Assembly: GCF_947654165.1 (NCBI RefSeq)
Contig: NZ_CANTKB010000004.1
Coordinates: 1-64,000 of the forward strand
Length of the DNA stretch: 64,000 bases
Source: an uncultured Blautia sp.
Lineage (GTDB): Bacteria > Bacillota > Clostridia > Lachnospirales > Lachnospiraceae
Direction: 5' to 3'
The position numbers and the translations under genes are program-made. Positions 51,655 to 60,993 of the stretch are shown here, one piece after another. Under the pieces are notes generated by a model. That model saw nothing but the letters and a program-made list of their open reading frames with translations, was not told the origin of the DNA and made no database searches. The first letter of the stretch is position 1, and every line of letters starts with the position of its first letter.

Positions 51655-53310
51655 ATGGCAAAACAGGGTAAAGTTTATATTATAGGACATAAAAATCCGG
51701 ATACGGATTCTATCTGCTCAGCAATCGCATATGCGGATATCAAAAACAGGACAAATCCCGGAAAGAAATATGCAGCAAAGAGAGCAGGACAGATTAACGA
51801 AGAGACAGAATATGTTCTGAAACGCTTTGGTGTGGAAGCACCTGGATATCTGGCAGATGTGGGAACCCAGGTAAAGGATATGGAAATCCGGGAGACTCCG
51901 GGAGTTCCTAATAATATCTCTATCAAAGATGCATGGGCAATCATGAAGAACAACAGTGCGGTGACCCTGCCTATTACAAAAGAAGACGGACAGTTGGAGG
52001 GGCTGATCACCACCGGAGACATTGCCAATTCCTATATGGATGCTCATGACAATTATTTCTTATCAAATGCAAGAACACAGTACAGAAGTATTGCCAATAC
52101 AGTAGAAGGAAGCATTGTTACGGGAAATGCTCACGGATACTTTATCCGTGGAAAAGTAGTCATAGGTGCAGCACATCCGGATAAACTGGGAGAATTTCTG
52201 GAAGAGGAGGATTTGGTGATTCTGGGAGACCGCTATGAGGATCACTTGTGTGCCATTGAAAAGAATGTAAGCTGTATCCTTCTGTGTAATAATGCAGAGG
52301 TATCTCATGATATTGTGGAATCCGCAGACGGGAATCAGTGTGTGATTATCCGTTCACCTTTAGATACCTTTACCATTGCCAGATTGATCAACCAGAGTAT
52401 TCCGGTGAAACACATTATGAAAAAAGATAACCTGATTACATTCCAGACAGATGATTTCACGGATAATATCAAAGATATCATGGTGAAGACCCGCCACAGA
52501 GCCTTCCCTGTAGTAAATAAGCATGGGAAGTATATCGGAACCGTATCCAGAAGAAATTTGCTGGGAATGAAGAAGAAACAACTGATTCTTGTGGATCATA
52601 ATGAAAAGAGCCAGGCGGTAGATAATATTGATGTGGCAGAAATTCTGGAGATTATTGACCACCATCGCCTTGGTTCACTGGAAACTCTGCAGCCCATTAT
52701 GTTTCGTAATCAGCCTGTTGGCTGTACAGCAACTATTATGTATCAGATGTATGTAGAAAAGGCACTGGAAATCAGTCCGTCTATTGCAGGGCTTTTGTGT
52801 TCTGCTATTGTTTCCGATACACTGATGTTCCGTTCTCCTACCTGTACGTCTGCGGACAAAATGGCGGCAGGTGCCCTGGCTCTCATTGCAGGGATTAATA
52901 TCGAGGAGCATGCAAAAGAAATGTTCACCGCAGGAAGCAATCTGAGAGGAAAAACAGCAGAGGTTATCTTCTATCAGGATTTCAAACGTTTTACAACGGA
53001 TACGGTGAATTTCGGTGTTGGTCAGATCAGTTCTATGAATGCAGAAGAGCTGGCAGAATTAAAACAGCGGCTGATTCCTTTTATGCAGCATGAATGCGGT
53101 AAAAATGGTATATCCATGGTATTTTTCATGCTGACCAATATCATGGAAGAATGTTCAGAGGTCATCTGTTACGGTGAGGGCAGCGGCCGTCTGGTTGAAG
53201 AATCTTTTGAAGTGACAGAGACAGAAGGCGGTTATATTCTTCCGGGAGTAGTATCCAGAAAGAAACAGTTGATTCCGGCCTTTATCGGAACTCTGCAGCA
53301 AAATAATTAA
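51655..53310 (+). CDS. ppaC: Manganese-dependent inorganic pyrophosphatase with CBS insertion
   Basis: 551 residues after GGAAGGAAGA. DHH-family N-domain with HKNPDTDSICSAIAYADIK, then a regulatory insert with two CBS domains and a DRTGG domain (about 75-300), then DHNEKSQAVDNIDVAEILEI and IDHHRLGSLET, and the DHHA2 C-domain (LRGKTAEVIFYQDFKRF). It hydrolyses pyrophosphate; in this subclass the CBS pair binds adenine nucleotides, which inhibit or activate. Length fits the CBS-type family. Confidence 0.95.
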   Translation: MAKQGKVYIIGHKNPDTDSICSAIAYADIKNRTNPGKKYAAKRAGQINEETEYVLKRFGVEAPGYLADVGTQVKDMEIRETPGVPNNISIKDAWAIMKNNSAVTLPITKEDGQLEGLITTGDIANSYMDAHDNYFLSNARTQYRSIANTVEGSIVTGNAHGYFIRGKVVIGAAHPDKLGEFLEEEDLVILGDRYEDHLCAIEKNVSCILLCNNAEVSHDIVESADGNQCVIIRSPLDTFTIARLINQSIPVKHIMKKDNLITFQTDDFTDNIKDIMVKTRHRAFPVVNKHGKYIGTVSRRNLLGMKKKQLILVDHNEKSQAVDNIDVAEILEIIDHHRLGSLETLQPIMFRNQPVGCTATIMYQMYVEKALEISPSIAGLLCSAIVSDTLMFRSPTCTSADKMAAGALALIAGINIEEHAKEMFTAGSNLRGKTAEVIFYQDFKRFTTDTVNFGVGQISSMNAEELAELKQRLIPFMQHECGKNGISMVFFMLTNIMEECSEVICYGEGSGRLVEESFEVTETEGGYILPGVVSRKKQLIPAFIGTLQQNN

Positions 53311-53328
53311 GAATCCGGAGGTAGGAAT

Positions 53329-53931
53329 ATGCCAAAAGTAGAGTGGAAACCAGGAAATATGCTGTACCCTCTGCCGGTTGTGCTGGTGAGTGTGGCAGAC
53401 GAAGAAGGAAATGATAATATTATCACCGTAGCATGGGCAGGAACCGTGTGTACTAATCCCCCCATGGTATCTATCTCCGTGAGACCGGAGAGATATTCTT
53501 ATCAGATGTTGATGGATACAAAGGAATTTGTGATAAATCTGACCACAGAGAAATTGGCTTATGCCACAGACTACTGTGGTGTAAAATCGGGTCGTGACGT
53601 TGATAAATTCAAGGCAGTGAGGCTTACCAGACAGCCTGCATCCCATGTTGGTGCACCGATGATCAAGGAGTCACCGGTATCCATTGAATGCAGAGTTCGT
53701 GAAATTAAAGAATACGGAAGTCACAGCGTGTTTCTGGCAGATGTACTGGCAGTTCATGTAGACAGCAAATATATGGACGAAAAGGGCAAATTTGATTTGG
53801 CTCTGGCAAACCCCATTGTTTATTCTCACGGAGAATATTATGGTCTTGGAAAGAAATTGGGAACATTTGGGTATAGTATCAAGAAGAAAAGACAAAAGAA
53901 GCAGAGGAAACAGACAAATGAAAAAAAATAA
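53329..53931 (+). CDS. Flavin reductase-family FMN-binding protein
   Basis: 200 residues after CCGGAGGTAGGAAT. MPKVEWKPGNMLYPLPVVLV and TVAWAGTVCTNPPMVSISVR are typical of the FMN-binding split-barrel flavoreductases of anaerobes. It may transfer electrons to an unknown partner. The very basic C-terminus (IKKKRQKKQRKQTNEKK) is encoded where it overlaps the shikimate-kinase-like gene and may be a by-product of that overlap. Confidence 0.88.
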   Translation: MPKVEWKPGNMLYPLPVVLVSVADEEGNDNIITVAWAGTVCTNPPMVSISVRPERYSYQMLMDTKEFVINLTTEKLAYATDYCGVKSGRDVDKFKAVRLTRQPASHVGAPMIKESPVSIECRVREIKEYGSHSVFLADVLAVHVDSKYMDEKGKFDLALANPIVYSHGEYYGLGKKLGTFGYSIKKKRQKKQRKQTNEKK

Positions 53932-54424
53932 TCTGATTCTCATAGGAATGCCGGGAGTAGGAAAGAGTACAGTAGGGGTGATTCTGGCAAAGGTGCTGGG
54001 ATATGAGTTTGTTGATTCGGATCTGTTGATTCAAAAAGCAGAAAAGGCTTTGCTGCGGGAACTGATTGCTGAATATGGTCTGGATGGGTTTCTGGAAATC
54101 GAAAACAGGGTCAATCGTTCTATTTCTGCGGAGCAGTCTGTGATCGCCACAGGGGGAAGTGTGGTGTATTGCCAGGAAGCTATGGAACATTTAAAAGAAA
54201 TCGGTACAGTAATTTATCTGAAATTAGATTACAGTATTCTGCGAAGAAGGCTGGGAAATCTCAAAGGAAGAGGGGTTGTCCTGAAAGACGGACAGACATT
54301 AAAGGGTCTTTATGATGAGAGAATCCCTCTTTATGAAAAATACGCAGATGTAGTAATTGACGAGAAAAAGCTGAATGTTGAGCAAACTTTACAGAAAATT
54401 TTAGAAGAATTAGAAAAGAAATAG
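53918..54424 (+). CDS. Shikimate kinase-like P-loop protein
   Basis: 168 residues from ATG 53918 (GAGGAAACAG upstream), overlapping the flavin reductase by 14 bases. The P-loop is GMPGVGKSTVGVILAK and the first Asp is in EFVDSD. ATGGSVVY corresponds to the Gly-rich shikimate-binding loop of AroK, and a lid Arg region (RRRLGNLKGRG) follows. In place of the usual GExxFRxxE the protein has GLDGFLEIENR, so the shikimate-binding Arg is not present at that site. It may therefore phosphorylate another small substrate. No other aromatic-pathway gene is adjacent. Confidence 0.75.
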   Translation: MKKNNLILIGMPGVGKSTVGVILAKVLGYEFVDSDLLIQKAEKALLRELIAEYGLDGFLEIENRVNRSISAEQSVIATGGSVVYCQEAMEHLKEIGTVIYLKLDYSILRRRLGNLKGRGVVLKDGQTLKGLYDERIPLYEKYADVVIDEKKLNVEQTLQKILEELEKK

Positions 54425-54474
54425 AGAATACAACAAGGATATCAGCCCGGATAACAGGAAAATGTTAATTTTTA

Positions 54475-54506
54475 TTTACAAACAGCAGTATCTGTTATAT
54501 TATAAT
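54475..54506 (+). promoter_or_regulatory. Promoter of murA
   Basis: TTTACA (54475-54480) followed by TATATTATAAT (54496-54506), giving spacers of 15 or 20 bases. The leader to the ATG is about 180 bases, long for a simple gene. Confidence 0.45.
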
Positions 54507-54690
54507 GGTTAAGCCATAAAATAATAAAGAGAGAACTTTTGTCCGACAGAAGTTACAATTCAGATAATTTAGAGCATAGAGCAGTAAGACGTTGATTTGG
54601 TATGGCTTTTATGAGGCAGAAAACCTGTGTGAGACAGGAATACAATAAATTGAGACAGACCCTTGGGTCTAAAAAATAAGAGGTGTGTAT
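54507..54690 (+). promoter_or_regulatory. Long structured leader of murA
   Basis: About 180 untranslated bases. Stems visible are CCTGT/ACAGG (54624-54637) and a perfect AGACCC-TT-GGGTCT (54657-54670), which stands 10 bases before the Shine-Dalgarno. No intrinsic terminator is seen. It may regulate translation; no known class is recognised. Confidence 0.35.
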
Positions 54691-55983
54691 ATGGAACAGT
54701 ATGTTATCAAAGGCGGGAATCCGTTAGTTGGTGAAGTAGAGATTGGCGGAGCAAAGAACGCAGCCCTTGCTATATTAGCAGCAGCAATCATGACAGATGA
54801 AACGGTACACATTGAAAATTTACCGGATGTACGGGACATTAATGTTCTGTTGGAAGCAATTAAAGAAATTGGTGCCGTTGTTGAGCGCATCAGTCCTACA
54901 GAAGTTAAAATTGCAGGTGCTACCATTGGAAATATTTCAGTGGAGTATGAGTATATCAAGAAAATCAGGGCATCCTATTATCTGCTGGGTGCTTTATTAG
55001 GTAAATATAAAAATGCTGAGGTTCCTCTTCCGGGAGGATGTAATATCGGAAGCCGTCCTATTGACCAGCATCTGAAGGGATTCCGTGCACTTGGTGCGTC
55101 TGTGGATATCATCCACGGTGCAGTGGTTGCAAAGGCAGAACAGCTCACAGGAAAGCATATTTTCCTGGATATGGTATCAGTAGGTGCTACCATTAATATT
55201 ATGATGGCAGCAGCTATGGCTCAGGGAAATACAACCATTGAAAATGCAGCAAGAGAGCCGCATGTTGTTGATGTGGCTAACTTCCTTAACAGTATGGGGG
55301 CAAATATCAAGGGTGCAGGTACGGATGTGATCCGTATCTGCGGAGTAGAGAAGCTTCACGGGACAAGCTATTCTATTATTCCAGATCAGATAGAAGCAGG
55401 TACATTCATGTGTGCGGCAGCAGCGACCATGGGTGATGTTATGGTGAAAAATGTTATTCCAAAGCATCTGGAAGCTACCACAGCGAAACTGGAAGAAATC
55501 GGATGTCAGGTGGAAGAGTTTGATGATGCTGTGCGTGTTGTGGCAAATAAACGCCTGAAACGCACCAATGTGAAGACTATGCCATATCCTGGTTACCCGA
55601 CAGATATGCAGCCACAGTTTGCAGTAGCTTTGACTCTGGCGGAAGGTACCAGTATTGTGACAGAAAGTATTTTTGAAAACCGTTTTAAATATGCAGCAGA
55701 GCTGGCAAGAATGGGTGCAAATATCAAGGTGGAAGGAAATACCGCTATTATTGATGGTGTGCCGAAGCTGACTGGTGCAAGAGTCTGTGCACCTGATTTA
55801 CGTGCCGGAGCAGCACTGGTGATTGCAGGACTTGCTTCTGAAGGTATTACTATCGTGGATGATATTGTTTATATCCAGAGAGGATATGAACGTTTCGAAG
55901 AGAAATTAAGAAGTCTGGGAGCAGAGATTGAGAAAGTTTCCAGTGAGAAAGAGATTAAAAAGTTCCAACTGCGTGTGGGCTGA
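54691..55983 (+). CDS. murA: UDP-N-acetylglucosamine 1-carboxyvinyltransferase
   Basis: 430 residues from ATG 54691 (AAGAGGTG upstream). The catalytic cysteine C117 is in LPGGCNIGSRPIDQHLKGF, the fosfomycin-binding loop, with Cys not Asp, so fosfomycin sensitivity is expected. GGAKNAALAILAA and RAGAALVIAGLASEG are family motifs. It catalyses the first committed step of peptidoglycan synthesis. Gram-positives often have two murA paralogues; only this one is in the window. Confidence 0.95.
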   Translation: MEQYVIKGGNPLVGEVEIGGAKNAALAILAAAIMTDETVHIENLPDVRDINVLLEAIKEIGAVVERISPTEVKIAGATIGNISVEYEYIKKIRASYYLLGALLGKYKNAEVPLPGGCNIGSRPIDQHLKGFRALGASVDIIHGAVVAKAEQLTGKHIFLDMVSVGATINIMMAAAMAQGNTTIENAAREPHVVDVANFLNSMGANIKGAGTDVIRICGVEKLHGTSYSIIPDQIEAGTFMCAAAATMGDVMVKNVIPKHLEATTAKLEEIGCQVEEFDDAVRVVANKRLKRTNVKTMPYPGYPTDMQPQFAVALTLAEGTSIVTESIFENRFKYAAELARMGANIKVEGNTAIIDGVPKLTGARVCAPDLRAGAALVIAGLASEGITIVDDIVYIQRGYERFEEKLRSLGAEIEKVSSEKEIKKFQLRVG

Positions 55984-55992
55984 AAAAAAGGC

Positions 55993-56021
55993 TTGACGAA
56001 CTGGGAAAAACCTTGTATTGT
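55993..56021 (+). promoter_or_regulatory. Promoter of the metK leader
   Basis: TTGACG (55993-55998), 17 bases, TATTGT (56016-56021), overlapping a TATAAA at 56021. Just 10 bases after the murA stop; there is no terminator between them. Confidence 0.6.
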
Positions 56022-56052
56022 ATAAATCGATAACAAAAAAATATTTATATTT

Positions 56053-56203
56053 TCTCTTATTCAGAGTGATGGAGATACATAGGATCTGTGAAGTCACGGC
56101 AACCCCGCTATGCGGAAGGTGCCAACCTGAGCGAGTAGTCGAACAATAAGAGGATTCATATGATGAAACATACATGAGTCCGCTTAGGTGGGCTCTTTTT
56201 TAT
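56053..56203 (+). promoter_or_regulatory. SAM-I (S-box) riboswitch with terminator
   Basis: P1 is formed by CTCTTATT (56054-56061) and AATAAGAG (56145-56152). Conserved elements follow the S-box order: CAGAGTGATGGAG, GTCACGGCAACC, GGAAGGTGCCAACCTGAGC. A terminator GAGTCCGC/GTGGGCTC with a run of T (56176-56203) comes next. SAM binding would stop transcription of metK, a classic feedback. Confidence 0.9.
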
Positions 56204-56258
56204 TTGAAAGTCCACCAGGCAGGAGAAAATATACAGACAAAGAAAAGGAGAATGAACC

Positions 56259-57446
56259 ATGGAAAAAAGACTGTTTACTTCTGAATCCGTAACAGAAGGC
56301 CATCCGGATAAAATGTGCGATGCCATTTCTGATGCTATTCTGGATGCATTAATGGAAAAAGACCCTATGAGCCGTGTTGCCTGCGAAACTGCTGTGACAA
56401 CAGGTGTGGTTATGGTAATGGGTGAGATTACTACAAAAGCTTATGTAGATATCCCGAAAATTGTAAGAGATACGGTACGTGAGATTGGTTACACAAGAGC
56501 AAAATACGGTTTTGATGCAGATACCTGTGGTGTGATCACTACGATTGACGAGCAGTCCACAGATATTGCTATGGGTGTTGATAAAGCTCTGGAAGCAAAA
56601 GAAAACAAAATGTCCGAGGAAGAACTGGATGCCATTGGAGCAGGAGACCAGGGTATGATGTTTGGTTTTGCTTCTGACGAGACAGAAGAATATATGCCAT
56701 ATCCGATCGCACTGGCACACAAGCTGGCATTGCAGCTTACCAAAGTCCGCAAAGATGGTACTTTGACTTATTTAAGACCAGATGGAAAATCTCAGGTAAC
56801 AGTGGAATATGATGAAAATGATAAACCGGTACGTCTTGATGCAGTGGTATTATCCACACAGCATGATCCGGATGTGACACAGGAACAGATTCACGAAGAT
56901 ATCAAGAAATATGTATTTGACCCGATTCTGCCGGCAGAGATGGTGGATGAAAATACAAAATTCTTTATCAATCCTACAGGACGCTTTGTAATCGGCGGCC
57001 CTCACGGGGATAGTGGTCTTACAGGACGTAAGATTATTGTAGATACTTACGGCGGATATGCACGTCACGGCGGCGGTGCTTTCTCAGGAAAAGACTGTAC
57101 CAAGGTAGACCGTTCTGCAGCTTATGCAGCACGTTATGTAGCGAAAAATATCGTAGCAGCAGGACTGGCTAAGAAATGCGAAATCCAGCTTTCCTATGCG
57201 ATTGGTGTTGCACATCCTACATCTGTTATGGTAGATACCTTCGGAACAGGTAAAGTATCTGATACACGCCTGGTAGAAATCATCCGTGAAAACTTTGATT
57301 TAAGACCAGCGGGAATTATTAAAATGTTAGACCTGCGTCGCCCTATCTACAAACAGACAGCCGCTTATGGTCACTTCGGAAGAAATGATCTGGATCTGCC
57401 ATGGGAGAAACTGGACAAAGCAGAAGAATTAAAGAAATACTTATAA
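56259..57446 (+). CDS. metK: S-adenosylmethionine synthetase
   Basis: 395 residues after AAAAGGAGAATGAACC. Signatures GAGDQGMMFGFASDE and GGGAFSGKDCTKVDRSAAY are diagnostic of MetK; FTSESVTEGHPDKMCDAISD is the ATP/Met-binding N-terminus. It makes SAM from methionine and ATP and is regulated by its own product through the S-box. Length is standard. Confidence 0.97.
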   Translation: MEKRLFTSESVTEGHPDKMCDAISDAILDALMEKDPMSRVACETAVTTGVVMVMGEITTKAYVDIPKIVRDTVREIGYTRAKYGFDADTCGVITTIDEQSTDIAMGVDKALEAKENKMSEEELDAIGAGDQGMMFGFASDETEEYMPYPIALAHKLALQLTKVRKDGTLTYLRPDGKSQVTVEYDENDKPVRLDAVVLSTQHDPDVTQEQIHEDIKKYVFDPILPAEMVDENTKFFINPTGRFVIGGPHGDSGLTGRKIIVDTYGGYARHGGGAFSGKDCTKVDRSAAYAARYVAKNIVAAGLAKKCEIQLSYAIGVAHPTSVMVDTFGTGKVSDTRLVEIIRENFDLRPAGIIKMLDLRRPIYKQTAAYGHFGRNDLDLPWEKLDKAEELKKYL

Positions 57447-57462
57447 TCAGCAGAATGCGTAT

Positions 57463-57509
57463 AAAAAAGCTGCTCCTCCACAGAATTTTGTGGCTGGAGC
57501 AGCTTTTTT
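57463..57509. terminator. Bidirectional terminator, metK / Xre genes
   Basis: AAAAAAGCTGCTCC (57463-57476) and GGAGCAGCTTTTTT (57496-57509) are exact complements, with inner CCACA/TGTGG. Confidence 0.9.
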
Positions 57510-57741
57510 ATCCTTTGAAATTAAATAATTCTTTTACCTGTACGTCTAAGGCATCTGCGATATCGAACAGACTGTCAAGGGAGAGAGATGTTTTCACCTT
57601 GGGTGCTTCAATATTGCTGATGTGAGTTCTGCTCAGCCCTACAAGATCTGCAAGCTGAGTCTGTGTAAGACCCTTGAGACGTCTGTAGTAAGAAATAGTC
57701 AGTCCCAATTCTCGAAACTGGCGAAGCCTTTTCTCATCCAT
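57508..57741 (-). CDS. Small Xre-family regulator
   Basis: 77 residues: one Cro/CI helix-turn-helix (YYRRLKGLTQTQLADLVGLS, RTHISNIEAPKVKTSLSLDS) and a short tail (DVQVKELFNFKG). GGAGGTGCTAAAACA precedes the start. Its stop codon is within the shared terminator. It stands 110 bases downstream of the ATPase gene on the same strand and may be its regulator. Confidence 0.8.
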   Translation of the reverse strand: MDEKRLRQFRELGLTISYYRRLKGLTQTQLADLVGLSRTHISNIEAPKVKTSLSLDSLFDIADALDVQVKELFNFKG

Positions 57742-57850
57742 TGTTTTAGCACCTCCGCTTTATGATGCAATAACTATAGCATTGACGGAAGTGGACAAAA
57801 ACAAACTGGAAAATTGCAAAAGTAAACTGTTACAATGCAAAAATAAAATA

Positions 57851-59281
57851 TTACTTGAAAAAAGCAGACTGTGACAGGTTATTTGCATAGTTTTCAGCTT
57901 CATGGCACATTTGTTCCAGCGTGAAAACTTTAACATGGCTTCCTGATATGACCTCAAAACCGCTGACAAATTCAGATTTTGAGAATAAATAATACCACTG
58001 CTGGGTATCAGGGAACAGGCTTGCATGCTTTCTTAAACTGTGCAGAGCCTCCAGATCGATCCATTCTTCGGTCCAGAAGCAAGTACCAAGAAGAATTTTG
58101 TCCGGTGCAGAAGCTGCAATGGATACATATTCCGTGCGTTTTTTGGTGGGGTGCTGTCCCCACCACATACCAATCTGTTCCATGGTAAAAGGAGCAGTTC
58201 CCATTTCCTGTTCCAGAGCAAGAAAATCTCGGCATATAGTTTCAAAAGTAGGTTTCAGGCAGTCTTTCAGAACAGGAACGACTTCCTGTTCGAAAATTTC
58301 CTGACCTCGTCCCATTTCAATCTCAGACTGGTAGGGATAGACAAAACGATACCAGAAACGGAAAATTCCATCGGAAATCTCATAGAGAGTACGGCGGCTT
58401 CCCTGGTCTTCTGTAACGGGAATAATACGGTTAACAAGCCCGTGAGAAGAAAGAGAAGATAAAAGGCTTCCGGCAGCACTTGGAGTCAGCCCGGTACTGT
58501 CACAGACTTCCTGGAGCTTTTTCTTTTGGGACCCCAAAGAAGCCAGAATGGAACGCATTACAGCAGAACCGGAATAGTAGGCTCTGGTAAGGTTGGGAAC
58601 CATTCGATAAAAGTCTCCGTCTTCCCGGAAAAAAAGCCGACATAGCGATTCCTTTACAGAAAAGTCAGTTTTCTCCTGTTTTGGCTGGTGATATGGAGAA
58701 GGAAAGCGGCTCATATAAGATGGGTTACCACCTGTGATCTGGTACAAAAGCATCTGCTCTTCCAAACACATATCCGGATAAAATTGTCTCATCTCAAAAA
58801 AAGAAAAAGTAGGAATCAAAAAAGCAGAAGGCTCTTTTTTATATTCTTTTTCGTATAAATATCCTGGTTTGCACAAAAGGATAAAAAGCCGGGTACCTGG
58901 CTCTGCCTTTTTTGCCAGGGAATTTAAAAGATTTGGAAAACGCTTGTTCTGTGAAAGAAGACAGGAAACTTGATCCAGTACCAGAACAAGTGGTGTCTCG
59001 GCAGAAGCTTTTGACAGCATACGGAAAAGATCAGAAAATTTTTTCGCAGCTTCGTATTCCTTTCCCAGTTTGCGGATACATAAATCCTTTAATAAACGGA
59101 AATTTTCTTCGTAGAGAACATTAGAGGCTTTAAAATAAAGCAAGGATTTATCTTTGGCGAATTCCTTCAGCAGCCGGGTTTTTCCTGTGCCGGGATGTGC
59201 ATAGAGAGAGACTGTCTGCACCCCTTCCTGTTCATAAAGATGATTTAATTGAAAAAGTAATCTTCCTTTGTCTATAAACAT
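57851..59281 (-). CDS. AAA ATPase with DUF234-type C-terminal domain
   Basis: 476 residues. Walker A lies in YAHPGTGKTRLLKEFAK and Walker B in TPLVLVLDQVSCLL. The central winged helix (CDSTGLTPSAAGSLLSSLSS) and the C-terminal MWWGQHPTKKRTEYVSIAAS, LLGTCFWTEEWIDLEAL region match the archaeal-type ATPase/DUF234 family, where the C-domain is a PD-(D/E)xK-like nuclease fold. Here the acidic residue series is degenerate, so nuclease activity is doubtful. Function of the family is unknown. AGGAGATATT precedes the ATG. Confidence 0.8.
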   Translation of the reverse strand: MFIDKGRLLFQLNHLYEQEGVQTVSLYAHPGTGKTRLLKEFAKDKSLLYFKASNVLYEENFRLLKDLCIRKLGKEYEAAKKFSDLFRMLSKASAETPLVLVLDQVSCLLSQNKRFPNLLNSLAKKAEPGTRLFILLCKPGYLYEKEYKKEPSAFLIPTFSFFEMRQFYPDMCLEEQMLLYQITGGNPSYMSRFPSPYHQPKQEKTDFSVKESLCRLFFREDGDFYRMVPNLTRAYYSGSAVMRSILASLGSQKKKLQEVCDSTGLTPSAAGSLLSSLSSHGLVNRIIPVTEDQGSRRTLYEISDGIFRFWYRFVYPYQSEIEMGRGQEIFEQEVVPVLKDCLKPTFETICRDFLALEQEMGTAPFTMEQIGMWWGQHPTKKRTEYVSIAASAPDKILLGTCFWTEEWIDLEALHSLRKHASLFPDTQQWYYLFSKSEFVSGFEVISGSHVKVFTLEQMCHEAENYANNLSQSAFFK

Positions 59282-59431
59282 AATATCTCCTAAAAACTTT
59301 GTTTTTTACAATATTCTTTCTATATGTCCATTTTATGGTGCTTCTTTTAGAAAGTCAAAGGATTTTGAGCGGTTTTTTATAGAAAGTTTAGATTTGATTT
59401 TGTTTTGTTTAGATGAAAACAGAGAAACATA

Positions 59432-59440
59432 TGATATAAT
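59432..59440 (+). promoter_or_regulatory. Promoter of the two-component system
   Basis: TGATATAAT, an extended -10 hexamer, 57 bases before the kinase ATG. The upstream region is T-rich with no clear -35. Confidence 0.55.
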
Positions 59441-59496
59441 AAAATAGAGCGTGCGGAAGAAACCGCAGAAACAAAAGAGAGAAAGAGGCAGTAGTT

Positions 59497-60993
59497 ATGA
59501 AATTAAAAACAAGGATTATTATTTCTTTTTTTACAATTGTACTGGAGCCCCTTCTTTTTACGGGAATTGCATTCTGGGCTTTTACCCAATATCAGTTTAG
59601 TGCTATTGAAAGACAGTATGGAATTGAGAATCCTACTTATGAGAGTCTGGCGAACATGGCGGAAGTAGTGAATCATCTCACAAACGAAAAGATGGAATCC
59701 ATTAAGGAGGTTGCCAGAAATCAGCCCTCACGGTTTGAGGACATTGTATACCTGGATGAATTAAATAAAGAACTTCAGGAAATGCATTCTTATATTTTGG
59801 TGCAGGAAGATGAGAGAGTTGTCTATTACGGTTGTGAAGATTATCCGGTAGAGTTGGTAGAAAAACTGTCTCAGTTTCAGGATTTTGATGCAAGTACCAG
59901 TGATGGTCTGTATCTGGGCGGCAGAGTACAGGCATTGGTCAAACAGGTAACATTTAAAACTTCCCAGGTAAAAGATGGCAGTGTGTTCATTGTTTCCAAT
60001 ATTCTCCAGACTCTTCCTCAGGTAAAGGATTTGTTTAAAAATATGCTGGTGACGGTTGTTGTGATTCTGGTAACAACAGCACTGGGACTGACCTGGTGGA
60101 TTTATAGAGGTGTGATTTCGCCTTTAGACAAGCTTCGTATGGCAACCCAGAAGATTAAATCAGGAGATTTGGATTTTTCTGTGACATCGGAAGGTGTCAG
60201 TGAGATTGCAGATCTGTGCCAGGATTTCGAAGAAATGCGTCAGAGGCTGAAAGAAACTGCAGAAGAAAAGGTGGAATTCGACAAAGAAAGCAAGGAATTG
60301 ATCAGTAATATTTCACACGATCTGAAAACACCGATTACAGCGGTCAAAGGATATGTGGAAGGAATTATGGATGGAGTTGCCAATACCCCGGAGAAAATGG
60401 AACGTTATATCAAAACCATTTATAACAAAGCAAATGAGATGGACAGGCTGATCAATGAGCTGACATTTTATTCCAAGATGGATACAAATAAGATTCCATA
60501 TACCTTTAATAAAATTACCGTGACAGAATTTTTTGATGACTGTGCAGAAGATCTGCAGACAGAGCTGGGAGCGAAAAATGTAGAATTTTATTACTCTAAC
60601 TATGTGGAGCCGGAAGTTACAGTCATTGCAGATGCAGAGCAGATTAAAAGGGTAGTAAACAATATTGTGAGCAATTCTCTGAAATATACAGATTCGGATA
60701 AACCTAAAAAGATTAATCTCAGAGTGAAGGATGTGGGAGACTTCATCCAGGTGGAGATTGAGGACAACGGTAAGGGGATTGCTGCAAAAGATTTGCCTAA
60801 TATTTTTGACCGGTTCTACCGGACAGATGCTTCCAGAAATTCATCAAAGGGAGGAAGCGGTATCGGGCTGTCTATTGTAAAGAAGATCATGGAAGACCAT
60901 GGTGGAAAAGTCTGGGCAACCAGCAAAGAACATACAGGGACGGTAATGTACTTTGTCCTTAGAAAATATCAGGAGGTACCGGTAAATGAGTAA
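59497..60993 (+). CDS. Membrane sensor histidine kinase
   Basis: 498 residues. First membrane helix about 8-30 (FFTIVLEPLLFTGIAFWAFT), extracellular sensor about 31-182, second helix about 183-206 (MLVTVVVILVTTALGLTWWI), then HAMP, HisKA with phospho-acceptor H274 in ISNISHDLKTPITAVKGYVE, and HATPase with NNIVSNSLKYT, DNGKGI and GGSGIGLSIVKKI. It phosphorylates the response regulator whose gene overlaps by eight bases. The sensed signal is unknown; the next operon is convergent. Confidence 0.93.
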   Translation: MKLKTRIIISFFTIVLEPLLFTGIAFWAFTQYQFSAIERQYGIENPTYESLANMAEVVNHLTNEKMESIKEVARNQPSRFEDIVYLDELNKELQEMHSYILVQEDERVVYYGCEDYPVELVEKLSQFQDFDASTSDGLYLGGRVQALVKQVTFKTSQVKDGSVFIVSNILQTLPQVKDLFKNMLVTVVVILVTTALGLTWWIYRGVISPLDKLRMATQKIKSGDLDFSVTSEGVSEIADLCQDFEEMRQRLKETAEEKVEFDKESKELISNISHDLKTPITAVKGYVEGIMDGVANTPEKMERYIKTIYNKANEMDRLINELTFYSKMDTNKIPYTFNKITVTEFFDDCAEDLQTELGAKNVEFYYSNYVEPEVTVIADAEQIKRVVNNIVSNSLKYTDSDKPKKINLRVKDVGDFIQVEIEDNGKGIAAKDLPNIFDRFYRTDASRNSSKGGSGIGLSIVKKIMEDHGGKVWATSKEHTGTVMYFVLRKYQEVPVNE

